From NCBI RefSeq assembly GCF_036227565.1, contig NZ_CP109460.1:1860001-1924000 (forward strand): 64,000 nt of DNA, written 5' to 3'. The position numbers were made by a program, and so were the translations under genes. The DNA comes from Streptomyces sp. NBC_01454. GTDB taxonomy: Bacteria > Actinomycetota > Actinomycetes > Streptomycetales > Streptomycetaceae. Shown here in pieces: positions 1 through 9,249 of the stretch. Each line of letters starts with the position of its first letter. Position 1 is the stretch's first letter. The notes under the pieces were generated by a model. The model was not told the DNA's origin, did not search any database, and saw only the letters and a list, made by a program, of their open reading frames with translations.

Positions 1-74
1 GAGGGGGAACAGGCGTCGCATGGCGGCAGTGTGACATGCCTCGCTCACCGGACCGGCGGACACCGCACAGGAGA

Positions 75-80
75 TAGGCT
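75..80 (+). promoter_or_regulatory. Leaderless-type -10 box before zapE
   Basis: TAGGCT lies eight bases before the GTG at 89, the usual -10 distance for a leaderless Streptomyces transcript. The AGGAG at 69-73 is about 15 bases from the GTG, too far for a good ribosome binding site. This supports the GTG at 89 as the first transcribed codon. Inferred from spacing only. Confidence 0.45.
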
Positions 81-88
81 GGACGGCT

Positions 89-1210
89 GTGTCATCTTCC
101 CAGCCCTCTTCCGCGCAGCCCGACCCGACAGCCGGTCCCCCGGCCGACGGTGACGACGCGACCCCCGCCGCGCTGACCGCCCGCGCCCCGCACGTCCCGG
201 CCGACCGCCTGGTGGCCGAGATGGTGCCGCCGCCGCGCTTCCAGGGCGCCCGCTTCGACACCTACCTCCCGGACCCGAAGCAGCCCAGCCAGTCCGAGGC
301 CGTCCAGGTCCTGAGCGACTTCGCGGACGGCATCGGCGACGCCCCGGCGGGCGGCGGAAAGCGGCGCTGGTTCGCCAGGAAGCCGGCGGCCCCCACCGGC
401 CCGCGCGGCGTCTATCTGGACGGCGGCTACGGCGTCGGCAAGACCCATCTGCTCGCCTCCCTGTGGCACGCCGCCTCCGCCCCGGCGGAGCGCAAGGCCT
501 TCGGCACCTTCGTCGAGCTGACGAACCTCGTCGGCGCGCTCGGCTTCCAGCAGACCGTGCGCACGCTCGGCGAGCACCGGCTGCTGTGCATCGACGAGTT
601 CGAGCTGGACGATCCCGGTGACACCGTCCTGGTCTCCACCCTGCTCGGCAAGCTGGTGGACGCCGGGGTGGCACTGGCCGCCACGTCCAACACGCTGCCC
701 GGCAAGCTCGGCGAGGGCCGGTTCGCCGCCGCCGACTTCCTGCGCGAGATCCAGGGGCTGAGCGCCCAGTTCCGTCCGCTGCGCATCGACGGCGAGGACT
801 ACCGCCACCGCGGACTGCCCGAGGCGCCCGCCCCGTTCGACGACGAGACGGTCACCCGTACGGCGTACCGCACGCCCGGTGCCTCACTCGACGACTTCCC
901 CTCCCTGCTGGAACATCTGTCCACGGTGCACCCCAGCCGCTACGGCGCGATGTGCGACGGCATCGAAGCGGTCTGCCTCACCGACGTCCAGGCGGTGCCC
1001 GACCAGTCGACGGCGCTGCGCCTGGTCGTCCTCGCGGACCGGCTCTACGACCGCGAGGTCCCGGTGCTGACCTCCGGCAAGGCCTTCGACGAGCTGTTCA
1101 GCGAGGAGATGCTGCGCGGCGGCTACCGCAAGAAGTACTTCCGGGCGATCTCCCGGCTGACGGCGCTGGCGCGGGACGCGGGCGCTTTGGTGGCCGACGG
1201 CTCCCGGTAG
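89..1210 (+). CDS. zapE: ZapE/AFG1-family cell-division ATPase
   Basis: AFG1-like P-loop ATPase of 373 residues. In E. coli ZapE associates with the Z-ring late in division; the actinobacterial role is inferred. The N-terminus is a disordered Pro/Ala/Asp stretch. Walker A GYGVGKTH is near residues 113-120 and Walker B LLCIDEFELDD near 165-175, followed by the sensor-like segment ALAATSNTLP typical of the family. Length fits. The GTG start is preceded by a -10-like TAGGCT rather than a close Shine-Dalgarno. The gene stands alone and converges on the ABC transporter pair, from which a strong G/C hairpin separates it. Confidence 0.88.
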   Translation: MSSSQPSSAQPDPTAGPPADGDDATPAALTARAPHVPADRLVAEMVPPPRFQGARFDTYLPDPKQPSQSEAVQVLSDFADGIGDAPAGGGKRRWFARKPAAPTGPRGVYLDGGYGVGKTHLLASLWHAASAPAERKAFGTFVELTNLVGALGFQQTVRTLGEHRLLCIDEFELDDPGDTVLVSTLLGKLVDAGVALAATSNTLPGKLGEGRFAAADFLREIQGLSAQFRPLRIDGEDYRHRGLPEAPAPFDDETVTRTAYRTPGASLDDFPSLLEHLSTVHPSRYGAMCDGIEAVCLTDVQAVPDQSTALRLVVLADRLYDREVPVLTSGKAFDELFSEEMLRGGYRKKYFRAISRLTALARDAGALVADGSR

Positions 1211-1307
1211 GGGGCGAGCGGCGCGATCCGGCGGGCGCCCATCGCACGGTTCCCGGCGGCCGGGCATGGGGCGAGCGCACGTCTGCATCCCCCCACCCCC
1301 GAACCCA

Positions 1308-1353
1308 CCCCCGCCCCCTCCCCCGAAGGGGGAGAGGGGGGAGGGGGCGGGGG
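1308..1353. terminator. Long G/C hairpin between convergent genes
   Basis: A 17-base C-rich arm (1308-1324) is perfectly complementary to a G-rich arm (1337-1353) across a 12-base loop. It lies between the convergent zapE and ABC permease genes, so it probably terminates from both sides. There is no T-tract. The G-runs (blocks of five separated by single A or C) could also form a G-quadruplex on the plus strand. Confidence 0.7.
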
Positions 1354-1396
1354 AGAAAGCCGTGGCCACGGGAACCGCCCCACCACCCCGCCTCGT

Positions 1397-2065
1397 TCAG
1401 CTGCGGCGGGAGGTGAGGGCGCAGGCGGCGGCGGTGGCGGCGGCCGCGATCAGAAGCGTGGCGGCGAGCGGCAGCCAGGGGGTGCGGACCGTGCCGTGGA
1501 CGGAGCCGGTGACCATGCCCGACAGAGCGGTGTTGACGGGCGAGGCGCCCAGTGCGAGCAGCAGCACGGTGGCGGTCAGACTCACCGGGACGCCCCAGGC
1601 GGCACTGCGCAGCACCGGCCAGTTGCTCAGCGCGCCGAGCGCGATACCCATCAGCAGGCAGGTGAGCGCGGTGAGCAGCCCGGCCACGGCCGCGGGCAGG
1701 ACCGGGACGGCCACCTGGTGGTCGTTGGAGCGCGGTTCGGACAGCAGCGTGACCAGCAGCACGCCGGGCAGCGCGAGCAGCAGCGCGGCGCCGGCCGCGG
1801 TCAGCACCGCGGCGAGGTGGGCGCGTTCGGGGCCGGCGGCCGCGGCGGCGCAACTACGGGCGGCCGGCGGTTCGTTGGTGACACAGATCCGGGTCAGCCA
1901 GGCGGCGGCCGGCAACAGCCCGCCGGCGGCATAGCCGAGTGTGGCGAGGAGAGGATTGCCGATCTGCACACCGACGGCCAGCCATGCGGCGTAGAGGATG
2001 ACCGGCGGCAGCCCGCGGTGTGAGCCGATGAGCAGGGCCGTCTGGTAGCGGAGGAGAGCGGTCAC
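1397..2065 (-). CDS. ABC transporter membrane protein (hypothetical permease)
   Basis: Polytopic membrane protein of 222 residues with about five or six hydrophobic segments (residues 20-55, 85-110, 120-150, 155-185 and 195-217) and short charged loops. No family recognised from motifs. It overlaps the upstream ATPase gene by four bases (ATGA) and must be translationally coupled to it, so the pair is probably a two-component ABC exporter or bacteriocin/antibiotic-type permease. Substrate unknown. Confidence 0.75.
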   Translation of the reverse strand: MTALLRYQTALLIGSHRGLPPVILYAAWLAVGVQIGNPLLATLGYAAGGLLPAAAWLTRICVTNEPPAARSCAAAAAGPERAHLAAVLTAAGAALLLALPGVLLVTLLSEPRSNDHQVAVPVLPAAVAGLLTALTCLLMGIALGALSNWPVLRSAAWGVPVSLTATVLLLALGASPVNTALSGMVTGSVHGTVRTPWLPLAATLLIAAAATAAACALTSRRS

Positions 2066-3027
2066 GGGAGGGGCGCCTCGTCGGGTGCGGGGGTGGGGTG
2101 TGCGGCGGTACCGCGGGTCCCGGCGGCTGCGGGGCCGTCGGCCTCGTCCGGACCCGGGGCGGCGGTGACCGCGCGGATGTGCCAGGGCGGGCGCGCGGTG
2201 AGCAGGGCGCGCAGCACGGTGTCGGAGTGGGCGGCCGGGACCGTGAGCAGCGTCGTGCCGTCCGGTCCCGGCGCGATCTCCGTTGTGCCGGGCAGCGGTG
2301 GTGCCCCCGCGGGTGCCCGGTCCGGTCCGGCGGTCGGCGCACTGCCGGGTGGGCCCTCGGCCTCGATGGTCACCCTGGGGCCGGTCACGGTCCGCGGGCC
2401 CGGCGTCGGCAGGTGCACGTCCTGGGTGAGCAACCGCCCGTCCTCGACCCGGTAGAGGGCGTCGGCCGCGCCCGCCAGCCGTTGCGGGTCATGGTCGACG
2501 AACACAACGGTGCCGCCGTCGGCGACCCGTTCGGCGACCGCCCGGTCGAGCACCTCGCGCGCGCCGTGGTCCAGCCCCGTCCATGCCTCGTCCAACACCA
2601 GGAGCGAAGGCTCGGCGAGCAGCGCCTGGGCGACCGCGACCTTCTGGCTCGTCCCCTTGGACAGCTCGGCCATCGGGGTCCGTGCGTGCCCGGCCGCCCC
2701 GAAACGTTCGAGCCACTCGGTGGCGCGGCGGCCCGCTTCGGGGTCGCGCAGGCCGTGGATGCGGCCGAGGTGGGTGAGGTAGCCGGCGGCGGTGAAAGGC
2801 AGGGCGACGGGGAACCGTTCGGGCACATACGCGCTGCGCGGGCGGCCGGTGATCCGTCCGGTGCTGGGCCGGTCGATCCCGGCCAGCAGCCGCAGCAGGG
2901 TGGACTTCCCGCTGCCGTTGGTCCCCTCGATGCGCAGCAGTGCCCCGGCGGGCACGTCGAGCCGCACCTCCCGCAGCACCCAGGGGCCCCGCACCCCGTA
3001 GCGCCGCCCCACCCCGTCCAGCCTCAT
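2062..3027 (-). CDS. ABC transporter ATP-binding protein
   Basis: ABC ATPase, about 321 residues from the ATG at 3027. Walker A is GTNGSGKST near residues 35-43, the signature LSKGTSQK near 120-127, and Walker B LLVLDEAWTGLD near 140-151, followed by the switch His in VFVDHD. Beyond the domain is a Pro/Gly/Ala-rich C-terminal extension of about 100 residues that is not part of the ATPase. The start was chosen because GGAGG lies seven bases before it; the frame stays open to 3144 but without a ribosome binding site. It overlaps the permease gene by 4 bp. Confidence 0.88.
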   Translation of the reverse strand: MRLDGVGRRYGVRGPWVLREVRLDVPAGALLRIEGTNGSGKSTLLRLLAGIDRPSTGRITGRPRSAYVPERFPVALPFTAAGYLTHLGRIHGLRDPEAGRRATEWLERFGAAGHARTPMAELSKGTSQKVAVAQALLAEPSLLVLDEAWTGLDHGAREVLDRAVAERVADGGTVVFVDHDPQRLAGAADALYRVEDGRLLTQDVHLPTPGPRTVTGPRVTIEAEGPPGSAPTAGPDRAPAGAPPLPGTTEIAPGPDGTTLLTVPAAHSDTVLRALLTARPPWHIRAVTAAPGPDEADGPAAAGTRGTAAHPTPAPDEAPLP

Positions 3028-3293
3028 GCGCTCCTCCGCCTCCGCCGTTCCCCCGCGGTCCCGCCGCTCCACCGCCCCGACGGTAGCCAATCCGGCCGTC
3101 CGGCACCCTCGCGGGGACGCACTCCGCACCGTCCCGCGCGCCACAACCCGCCGCGGGGCGAACGGGGTTCGCGGGCCGCGTGACCGGAGCCGCGCGCTCC
3201 GGCCGGGCGGGCGGCCGGGTCGGACGGCTGGTGGCCGCGACCGGTGGAATTCCGGCCGGAGCGGTGGCCGGGGGCGCTGTCGGTGGCGGCTGG

Positions 3294-3299
3294 CAGACT
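3294..3299 (+). promoter_or_regulatory. Leaderless-type -10 box
   Basis: CAGACT followed by six bases and then the GTG at 3306 fits a leaderless promoter. No Shine-Dalgarno is present, which supports 3306 over the upstream in-frame start at 3180. Confidence 0.4.
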
Positions 3300-3305
3300 G
3301 GGCGG

Positions 3306-4043
3306 GTGACCAGCACCGAGACCGCCGGGCAGCCCGGCAACAGCTCCGCCAGCCCCTTCACCGAGGCCGCGAACGACCGGGACGAGGCACCGCAGTTCGT
3401 GCTGCCGCTCGTCGCACGGATCGAGAAGGACGCCCCGCCGGCGCGCACCGACGCGCTGGAGACGGCGGCGCGGGCGGTGCTGGTGCTGCTGTCGGACGAG
3501 CGGTCGGCCGGGGACGGCGAATGGGCCGCGGCGGTGCGGGACTGGCAGGACGCCCGGATCCGGAAGGTGGTGCGGCGGGCGCGCGGCGCGGAGTGGCGGC
3601 GCGCCGCTGCGCTGCCGGGCATCACGGTCACCGGCGCCCGCGCCGAGGTGCGGGTCTTCCCGCCGGTGCCGCTGGACGGCTGGCCGAAGGAGCTGGCGCG
3701 CCTCCAGGTCTCGGGCACGGAGCTGGACGACCCGGAGCCCCCCGGGCCGCCCGCCCCCGGCCGTCCGGTGCTGTGGCTCAATCCCGGGCTGGAGATGACG
3801 GCGGGCAAGGAGATGGCGCAGGCGGGACACGCGGCGCAGTTGGCGTGGTGGGAACTGTCCGCCGAGGAGCGGGCAGCCTGGCGCGCGGCCGGATTCCCCC
3901 TGTCCGTGCGGGCCGCGCCGACCGCGGAGTGGGAGGCGCTCACCCGCAGCGGCCTGCCCGTGGTGCACGATGCCGGGTTCACGGAGATCGCGCCCGGCCC
4001 GACGCTCGTGGCCGAGTGGCGGCCGCCCACAGCTCACGTGTAA
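3306..4043 (+). CDS. Peptidyl-tRNA hydrolase PTH2-like protein
   Basis: 245 residues. The N-terminal two thirds are actinobacterial and uncharacterised (DEAPQFVLPLVARIEKDAPPAR). The last ~90 residues carry the PTH2 signature AGKEMAQAGHAAQLAWW, matching the Gly-Lys, Gln and His positions of archaeal/eukaryotic Pth2. Family members cleave peptidyl-tRNA, but streptomycetes also have a classical bacterial Pth, so the role here is uncertain; no activity is proven for this fusion form. It is divergent from the ABC pair, with a 278 bp gap in which only a leaderless -10 box was noticed. Confidence 0.72.
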   Translation: MTSTETAGQPGNSSASPFTEAANDRDEAPQFVLPLVARIEKDAPPARTDALETAARAVLVLLSDERSAGDGEWAAAVRDWQDARIRKVVRRARGAEWRRAAALPGITVTGARAEVRVFPPVPLDGWPKELARLQVSGTELDDPEPPGPPAPGRPVLWLNPGLEMTAGKEMAQAGHAAQLAWWELSAEERAAWRAAGFPLSVRAAPTAEWEALTRSGLPVVHDAGFTEIAPGPTLVAEWRPPTAHV

Positions 4044-4085
4044 GGGTCATGCGGCCGGAGGGGGGAGCGGGATCGCCCCGAGCCT

Positions 4086-4238
4086 TCAGCAGATAACCCA
4101 CCCCCGCCGGCGCCGCCCCCCAGCAGCTCGGCGGGCGTAGGTCTCCTCGACGTACTGCGAGAGCACGGGCACCGGCAACCCGGGAACCTCGGCCCGCCTG
4201 GTGCCCGCCGGCCTCTGAGGGTCGGCGGGCACCGGCAT
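4086..4238 (-). CDS. Possible 50-residue ORF, unknown
   Basis: An ATG-started frame between the PTH2-like and darcynin genes, with codon usage compatible with coding (its middle reads PGLPVPVLSQYVEETYARRA). No Shine-Dalgarno, no recognised family, and its 5' end lies within a hairpin. It may be a relic of a longer gene. Low confidence. Confidence 0.22.
   Translation of the reverse strand: MPVPADPQRPAGTRRAEVPGLPVPVLSQYVEETYARRAAGGRRRRGWVIC
4201..4232. terminator. Bidirectional hairpin
   Basis: GTGCCCGCCG and CGGCGGGCAC form a perfect 10 bp stem with a 12-base loop, between the ends of the convergent PTH2-like and darcynin genes. Confidence 0.55.
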
Positions 4239-4271
4239 CGCGCACGTCGGGCGGCGCGTTCGGGCCGGGTA

Positions 4272-4637
4272 TCAGGTGGTGATCGTGGCGACGGGGTCGA
4301 GGCCGTAGGTGCGGGCGTAGCCGTTCTCGGTGCCGACGAGGAGGTCGACGATCTCGAAGTAGCGGTCCCAGAACGGGGTTTCGCGCAGCGCGTCGATGAG
4401 GAGCTGGTAGGCGTCGTGGTCGTCGGCTTCCCAGACCCAGACGTCGGTGACGCGGGTGGAGTAGAACTCCGTGTCGTAGAAGCGTGACCGGACCCCCGTG
4501 GTCTTGGCCTTGATCGCGGGGATGACCTGGGTGGCGAAGGCGTTCACCCGTTCCTGGGGGGTCATGGCGAGCCACTCAGGTGTGGTCTTGATGAGCATGA
4601 ACGCGGTGACGGGCGGTGCGGTTTCCGCAGCGGGCAT
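4272..4637 (-). CDS. Darcynin-family protein
   Basis: 121 residues. The core [19 protein letters not shown], the aromatic [19 protein letters not shown] and a [14 protein letters not shown] ending match, from memory, the darcynin family of small cytoplasmic alpha/beta-barrel-like proteins. Function unknown. Start: ATG with GGAGGAG seven bases upstream. It lies 80 bp downstream of the NmrA-like gene on the same strand and probably shares its transcript, placing both under the divergent LysR regulator. Confidence 0.8.
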   Translation of the reverse strand: MPAAETAPPVTAFMLIKTTPEWLAMTPQERVNAFATQVIPAIKAKTTGVRSRFYDTEFYSTRVTDVWVWEADDHDAYQLLIDALRETPFWDRYFEIVDLLVGTENGYARTYGLDPVATITT

Positions 4638-4717
4638 GACGGGCTCCTCCGGAGGGGCGGATGGTGGTGGTGCGGCGGGCATGTGGGTTCCGGTGAGGGT
4701 GCGGGGGTGGTGGGCCG

Positions 4718-5611
4718 TCAGGAGAGGACGGCGGGCTTGAGGGTCCGGGCGCACCACTGCTCGAAGGTGGTGGGGGACGCGGTGTCCGGGGTGCGGGCGA
4801 CGCCGGCGTCGAGGCCCTCGTCCTTGGCCCGCTTCATCTCGGCGATGCCCTGGGCGAACGCCTCGTGGAGGCCGTGGCCGACGAGGGTGGTGTACAGCTC
4901 GTCGAGCGGCCGGCGTGCGTAGCGGACGGGGCGGCCGAGCTGCTCGGTCATGATGCGGGCCAGGTCGTGGGGGGACAGGTCCTGCGGCCCGAGGACCGGG
5001 ACGCTGTCGGTGCCGGTCCACGAGCGGTCCAGCAGCAGGCCCGCGGCGACGGCCGCGATGTCGGCGACGGCGACGAGGGGAGCTCTGCGGTCGCCGTCGA
5101 CGGCGTCGGTGAAGACGCCCTTCTCGCGGATCGAGTCGGCCTCCTCCAGGAGGTTCTCGAAGAAGGACGGGTTGGCCAGGGCCCGGTAGGCGACACCGGT
5201 GCCGGCGAGGAGGTCGTCCACGGCGAGGGAGGTGGTGACGAGGCCGGCGCGGTCGGCGACCGGGGTGCCGCGGCCGAGCGCGGAGACGCCGACGACGTGG
5301 CCGACGCCGTGCGCGGCGAGGGCCTTCGCGGCGGGGCGGGTGAAGCCGCAGTAGGCGTCCTCGGGAGCCAGGGAGGCGTCCGGGGGGACGAGCCAGAAGA
5401 CGGCGTCCGCACCCTCGAAGGCCCGGTCGACGACCCCGGCGTCGCCGTGCGAGCCGGTGATCACCTCGACGCGTTCGCGCACCGCGTCGGGAAGCCGGGC
5501 GGGGTCGCGCACGACCACGCGCAGTTCCTCGCCGTGGCCGGGGGCGGACTCCAGGAGCAGGGGCAGCAGATGGCGGCCGATGTTCCCGGTGGGAGCGGTG
5601 ATGGCGATCAT
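4718..5611 (-). CDS. NmrA/SDR-type NAD(P)-binding oxidoreductase
   Basis: 297 residues, atypical short-chain dehydrogenase of the NmrA/QorB type. The Rossmann motif is [12 protein letters not shown] at residues 5-16; a second-strand Arg (VVVRDP) suggests NADP preference. The canonical YxxxK is absent, as in regulatory or quinone-reductase-type members. [11 protein letters not shown] near residue 145 is typical of the family. It is divergent from the LysR gene, with a 104 bp promoter region holding a palindrome, so it is the likely LysR target. Substrate unknown. Confidence 0.85.
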   Translation of the reverse strand: MIAITAPTGNIGRHLLPLLLESAPGHGEELRVVVRDPARLPDAVRERVEVITGSHGDAGVVDRAFEGADAVFWLVPPDASLAPEDAYCGFTRPAAKALAAHGVGHVVGVSALGRGTPVADRAGLVTTSLAVDDLLAGTGVAYRALANPSFFENLLEEADSIREKGVFTDAVDGDRRAPLVAVADIAAVAAGLLLDRSWTGTDSVPVLGPQDLSPHDLARIMTEQLGRPVRYARRPLDELYTTLVGHGLHEAFAQGIAEMKRAKDEGLDAGVARTPDTASPTTFEQWCARTLKPAVLS

Positions 5612-5694
5612 GAAAACCTCGTGGGTCGTGCCGGATCGGTACGTCCCTCATCCTGCGGAGGTCAACCGTGTTGCCACAATGGGAACTTGAGCAA

Positions 5695-5705
5695 GCAATC
5701 ATTGC
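5695..5705. promoter_or_regulatory. LysR-type operator candidate
   Basis: GCAATCATTGC is a perfect inverted repeat around a central C, ten bases before the LysR start and 84 bp before the divergent NmrA-like gene. LysR regulators usually bind an interrupted T-N11-A dyad in just such a divergent region, so autoregulation and control of the oxidoreductase operon is inferred. Confidence 0.5.
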
Positions 5706-5715
5706 CTGAAATGGA

Positions 5716-6672
5716 ATGACGCCCATGAGCAGCAGTCCCTCCCCTGTCCTCGACGCCAATCTCGCCGTCGCCCTGGACGCCCTGCTGGCCGAGCAGAGCG
5801 TCACCCGCGCCGCCGCCCGCCTGCACACGTCCCCCGCCGCCATGAGCCGCACCCTCGGCCGACTCCGCCGCGTCCTCCAGGACCCCCTCCTGGTCCGGGC
5901 CGGCCAGACCATGGTCCCCACTCCCCGCGCCCAGGCCCTGCGCGACGAGGCCGCCGCGGTGGTGCGCCGCCTCGGCACACTGCTCACTCCCGGCACGGGC
6001 GTCGACCCCGCCACCTTGCGCAGCACCTTCACCCTCCAAGCGGCCGACCTGGTCGGCGCGGCACTGGCCCCCGGGCTGCTGCGGCTGGTCCGGCAGGAGG
6101 CGCCGGGGGTTTCGCTGCGGTTCCGGGCCGAGGAGTGGGAGGCCGGACCGGCCCTGCGCGAGGGCCGGATCGACCTGGAGGTGGGATCCATCGACCACGT
6201 CGATCCCGAGACCCAGGTCGAAGAACTGGTCACCCTCCGGATGGCGGCGGCGGTCCGGCCCGGCCACCCCCTCGCCGAAGGGACCCTGACCCCGGAACGG
6301 CTCGCTGCCGCCGAACACGTCGTGGTGAGCCGCCGCGGCCGGTTCACCGGCCCCCTGGACACCGCCCTGGCCGAGCGGGGCCTCCACCGGCGGGTCGCTG
6401 TCGTCCTCCCCAGCCACCTGGCCGCGTTGGCCCTCGCCGCCGGCAGCGATGCCGTCTGCCTCATCCCCACCGCGCCCCGCGGCGACGCCCCCTCCCCCCT
6501 CACCGACGCCGCCACCACCCTCGGCCTGCGCGTCCTGGACATTCCGCTGCCCCTGCCGCCGCTGACCGTCGGCATGGCGTGGCACCCCCGCCACGCGGCC
6601 GACGGCGGCCACCACTGGCTCCGCGGCGCCGTGCGCCGGACGCTTCAGGCACCCGGGATCTCGGCCGGTTGA
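5716..6672 (+). CDS. LysR-family transcriptional regulator
   Basis: 318 residues. The N-terminal winged helix ([20 protein letters not shown], then [23 protein letters not shown], residues 12-70) is the canonical LysR HTH. A periplasmic-binding-like effector domain covers about 90-300. The ATG at 5725 is an alternative start. Transcribed away from the NmrA-like/darcynin pair, its likely target. The C-terminal domain gives no hint of the ligand. Confidence 0.9.
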   Translation: MTPMSSSPSPVLDANLAVALDALLAEQSVTRAAARLHTSPAAMSRTLGRLRRVLQDPLLVRAGQTMVPTPRAQALRDEAAAVVRRLGTLLTPGTGVDPATLRSTFTLQAADLVGAALAPGLLRLVRQEAPGVSLRFRAEEWEAGPALREGRIDLEVGSIDHVDPETQVEELVTLRMAAAVRPGHPLAEGTLTPERLAAAEHVVVSRRGRFTGPLDTALAERGLHRRVAVVLPSHLAALALAAGSDAVCLIPTAPRGDAPSPLTDAATTLGLRVLDIPLPLPPLTVGMAWHPRHAADGGHHWLRGAVRRTLQAPGISAG

Positions 6673-6743
6673 GGCGGCGGGCGGGTCCGCCGAGGCGCCG
6701 GGCCGCGCGCCTGCGAGGCCGTCCGCCGGCGCGCCGGGCCGTC

Positions 6744-6785
6744 CGCCGGGCCCGCCGGGCCCGCCGGGCCCGCCGGGCCCGCCGG
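6744..6785 (+). repeat. Tandem 9-bp repeat (GCCGGGCCC)
   Basis: About four and a half near-perfect copies of GCCGGGCCC in the gap between the LysR gene and the MNIO gene. Each unit is nearly self-complementary, so the tract can fold in several registers and may act as a terminator. Copy number is likely to vary between strains. Confidence 0.6.
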
Positions 6786-6875
6786 GGAAGCTCAAATCAA
6801 CCTCTGAATCCGGCCGGTACAGGATTCGGGCCGCCGTGTCGGGTCAGGAGACCCCCACACGAAAGAGGGGGAGCC

Positions 6876-7718
6876 ATGCAGCGCCTGGGTACGGGGATCG
6901 GGTGGCGGCCGGAGATCGCCGACGGGATAGCCGAGCTGCCGGGGGTGGACTGGGTCGAGGTGGTGGCGGAGAACATCTGCCCCGGCCATCTGCCGGACGC
7001 CCTGCGGGAGCTGCGTGCCCGGGGCACCACCGTCATCCCGCACGGCGTCTCGCTCGGCCTGGGCGGCGCCGACCGTCCGGATGCCGGCCGGCTGACCGCG
7101 CTCGCCGAGCGCGCCGCGGCGCTGGACGCCCCGATGGTCAGCGAGCACCTCGCTTTCGTCCGGGCCGGCGGGCCGCTGACCGCCTCGCCACGGATGGAGG
7201 CGGGGCATCTGCTGCCCGTGCCCCGCACCCGTGACGCGCTGGACGTGCTGTGCGAGAACGTGCGGATCGCCCAGGACGCGCTGCCGGTGCCACTGGCGCT
7301 GGAGAACATCGCCGCGCTGATCAACTGGCCGGGCGAGGAGCTGACCGAGGGCCAGTTCCTGACCGAGCTGGCCGAACGGACCGGGGTGCGGCTGCTCATC
7401 GATGTCGCCAACCTCCATACCAACCACGTCAACCGGGGCGAGGACCCGGCGGTGGCCCTGGACGGGCTGCCGCTGGAGGCCCTCGCCTACGTCCATGTCG
7501 CGGGCGGGGTGGAGCGGGACGGGGTGTGGCACGACAGCCACGCCCACCCGGTGACGCGGCCGGTGCTGGACGTGCTGGCCGAGCTGTGCGCCCGGACCAC
7601 CCCGCCCGGTGTGCTGCTGGAGCGGGACGAGGACTTCCCCGGGTACGGGGAGCTGGCCGGTGAACTCGACGCGATCCGCCTCGTGCTGAAGGAGGCCTGC
7701 CATGCCGGAGCGGCCTGA
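6876..7718 (+). CDS. DUF692/MNIO multinuclear iron-dependent oxidase
   Basis: 280 residues, DUF692 TIM-barrel family. Characterised members (MbnB, TglH, ChrH) use two or three irons to oxidise cysteine residues of ribosomal peptides. Candidate metal ligands are visible in order: His in IPHGVSLGL, His in VSEHLAF, Glu/Asn in LALENIAAL, Asp and His in [12 protein letters not shown], His in YVHVAGG and DSHAHPV, and Glu in [14 protein letters not shown] with GAGGGGGAG just upstream. It overlaps the next gene by 17 bp, so they are coupled. Enzymes of this family act on a partner-bound peptide, but no Cys-rich peptide is encoded nearby. SCO6044-like by position (recalled). Confidence 0.85.
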   Translation: MQRLGTGIGWRPEIADGIAELPGVDWVEVVAENICPGHLPDALRELRARGTTVIPHGVSLGLGGADRPDAGRLTALAERAAALDAPMVSEHLAFVRAGGPLTASPRMEAGHLLPVPRTRDALDVLCENVRIAQDALPVPLALENIAALINWPGEELTEGQFLTELAERTGVRLLIDVANLHTNHVNRGEDPAVALDGLPLEALAYVHVAGGVERDGVWHDSHAHPVTRPVLDVLAELCARTTPPGVLLERDEDFPGYGELAGELDAIRLVLKEACHAGAA

Positions 7719-8214
7719 GCCGGAGGCCGGCCCGGTGGCGCCGGCCCGCACCGGGCCGCCGGCCCCGGCCGTTCCCCCCGGCGCGGACACCACGACCGAC
7801 GCGGCGCGGCAGCGCCTGGCGCTGGCGCAGACCGCCCTGCTGTCGGCGCTGGTCGCCGGGACGCCGGACCCCGAGGGCTTCGACCGCGCCCGGCTGCGGG
7901 TGCAGAGCCGGGCGCTGACCGCCAAGCGGGCCGATGTCGTCGCCAAGGTCGCGCCGGAGCTGCCCGGCATCCTCGGCCCGGACTACCGGGAGGCGTTCCT
8001 CGGCTATGCCCGTCACCGTCCCATGGGCGGCGGCTACCGCCAGGACGCCATGGAGTTCGCGGCGTATCTGCTGGACCGGGGGCGTCCCGAGGACCCGGCG
8101 GCACGGCGGGAGTTGCGGCGCTGGTGGCGGGATCGCGCGGGCCGGCGGCCGCCGTCCGCGTGGCCGCCGGCCCGGCTGGTGCGCGCGGTGCGGCAGCGGC
8201 TGTCGCCGGGGTGA
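7702..8214 (+). CDS. SCO6045-like MNIO partner protein
   Basis: 170 residues. After a disordered Pro-rich start of about 35 residues, a helical domain follows ([20 protein letters not shown], then a [19 protein letters not shown] segment). Its layout resembles the DUF2063/HvfC-type partners that present peptides to DUF692 enzymes, and it appears to correspond to the actinobacterial SCO6045 family. The C-terminus is very basic ([12 protein letters not shown]). Start ATG lies inside the MNIO gene, 17 bp before its stop. Inferred role: substrate recruitment for the oxidase. Confidence 0.65.
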   Translation: MPERPEPEAGPVAPARTGPPAPAVPPGADTTTDAARQRLALAQTALLSALVAGTPDPEGFDRARLRVQSRALTAKRADVVAKVAPELPGILGPDYREAFLGYARHRPMGGGYRQDAMEFAAYLLDRGRPEDPAARRELRRWWRDRAGRRPPSAWPPARLVRAVRQRLSPG

Positions 8215-8352
8215 CCGCGGCGCTCCGCACACCCAGGTGCGGGGCGGGGGCGGTTCGGGCCGCGGTGGCGGAACGTGCGGTCTCGCGTGGGGCTGCTCAC
8301 ATGGTGAGAAACCGTGTGGCGACGGACCGGGCCGTACCGTAGAAAACCGGCT

Positions 8353-9165
8353 ATGTCGCTGCTCTTCCTCCTTGTCGCCTGGTCGGCGGCGGTGCTCTCC
8401 TGCGCACTGCTGTGCCGCGCCGCCCTCGCCGCCGCCCGCGCCCTCCCGCCGGCCCCGAAGCCGGCCGCGGGGACCGTCCCGGATCCGGCCGCCGCGGAAC
8501 GCCACGCCTCCGGGCTGACCCTGTACGAGATGGCCTATCTGTCCGGCGGACCGCACCGGCTCGCCGATGTGGTGCTGGTGCTGATGGCGCAGAAGCGGCG
8601 GCTGCTGCTCGCCGACACCGGCTGGGCCACCGTCGTCGACCCGGTCGGCACGGACGCCGTCGAGCGCGCCGCCCTCACCGCGATAGGCCCCGAGGGGCAG
8701 CGCCGCATACCGGCCGTGCGGGACGCCCTGGTGAGCGACGAGGCGGTGCGGCGGGTGGCCGACCGGCTGGAGACGCAGGGGCTGGCACAGCCGGCCGCGG
8801 TCCGGCCGGGCATCGGCAGCGCCGTCCGCCTGGTGCAGGGCGCCGCCCTCGTGGTGCTGCTGTCCGCCGTCGCGACCTACTGGATGGCGGCGCCCGGCGC
8901 GGACAACGGGGCGGTCCTGATCTGGTTCACGCTGCCGCAGATCCTCACCCTCGGCCTCTGGGCGGTGGCGCGCTTCGAGCTCCACCCGTACAGCGACTGG
9001 GCCACCGTGGCGGGCGAGCGGCGGCTGCCCGGGACGACCGGCTCGCGCGGCGCCCCCGACGCCCCTGCCACCCCCGCCGGCTCGCTGATCACGCTCGCCC
9101 TCCGTGGCCCCACCGCCCTCACCGACCCCTCCTTGCGCGCCGCGCTCCACTCTTCCGGGGCATAG
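8353..9165 (+). CDS. TIGR04222-domain membrane protein
   Basis: 270 residues. TM1 is residues 2-22; TM2 and TM3 are around 155-175 and 185-205. The cytosolic middle carries the pattern LTLYEMAYLSGGPHRLADVVLVLMAQ seen in TIGR04222 proteins. Many family members end in a Gly/Cys-rich tail; this one ends HSSGA with no Cys outside TM1. The family repeatedly lies beside DUF692 genes, so it may be a substrate scaffold or transporter part for that enzyme. It starts 138 bp after the partner gene, so it may have its own promoter. Confidence 0.7.
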   Translation: MSLLFLLVAWSAAVLSCALLCRAALAAARALPPAPKPAAGTVPDPAAAERHASGLTLYEMAYLSGGPHRLADVVLVLMAQKRRLLLADTGWATVVDPVGTDAVERAALTAIGPEGQRRIPAVRDALVSDEAVRRVADRLETQGLAQPAAVRPGIGSAVRLVQGAALVVLLSAVATYWMAAPGADNGAVLIWFTLPQILTLGLWAVARFELHPYSDWATVAGERRLPGTTGSRGAPDAPATPAGSLITLALRGPTALTDPSLRAALHSSGA

Positions 9166-9249
9166 CCTCCGACACCGGACCCAGGTGCTTTACATCGACA
9201 ATGCGCGCCCCAACTATCCCTTTTGTATGCACACACGAAGGGACGGCCA

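Noticed and set aside
4272..6575. 767-codon minus ORF covering the LysR gene
   Set aside because: Only its last 121 codons (darcynin) are real; the rest is antisense to the LysR gene or out of frame with the NmrA-like gene.
6744..6785. CRISPR-like array
   Set aside because: Units of 9 bp with no spacers; a simple tandem repeat.
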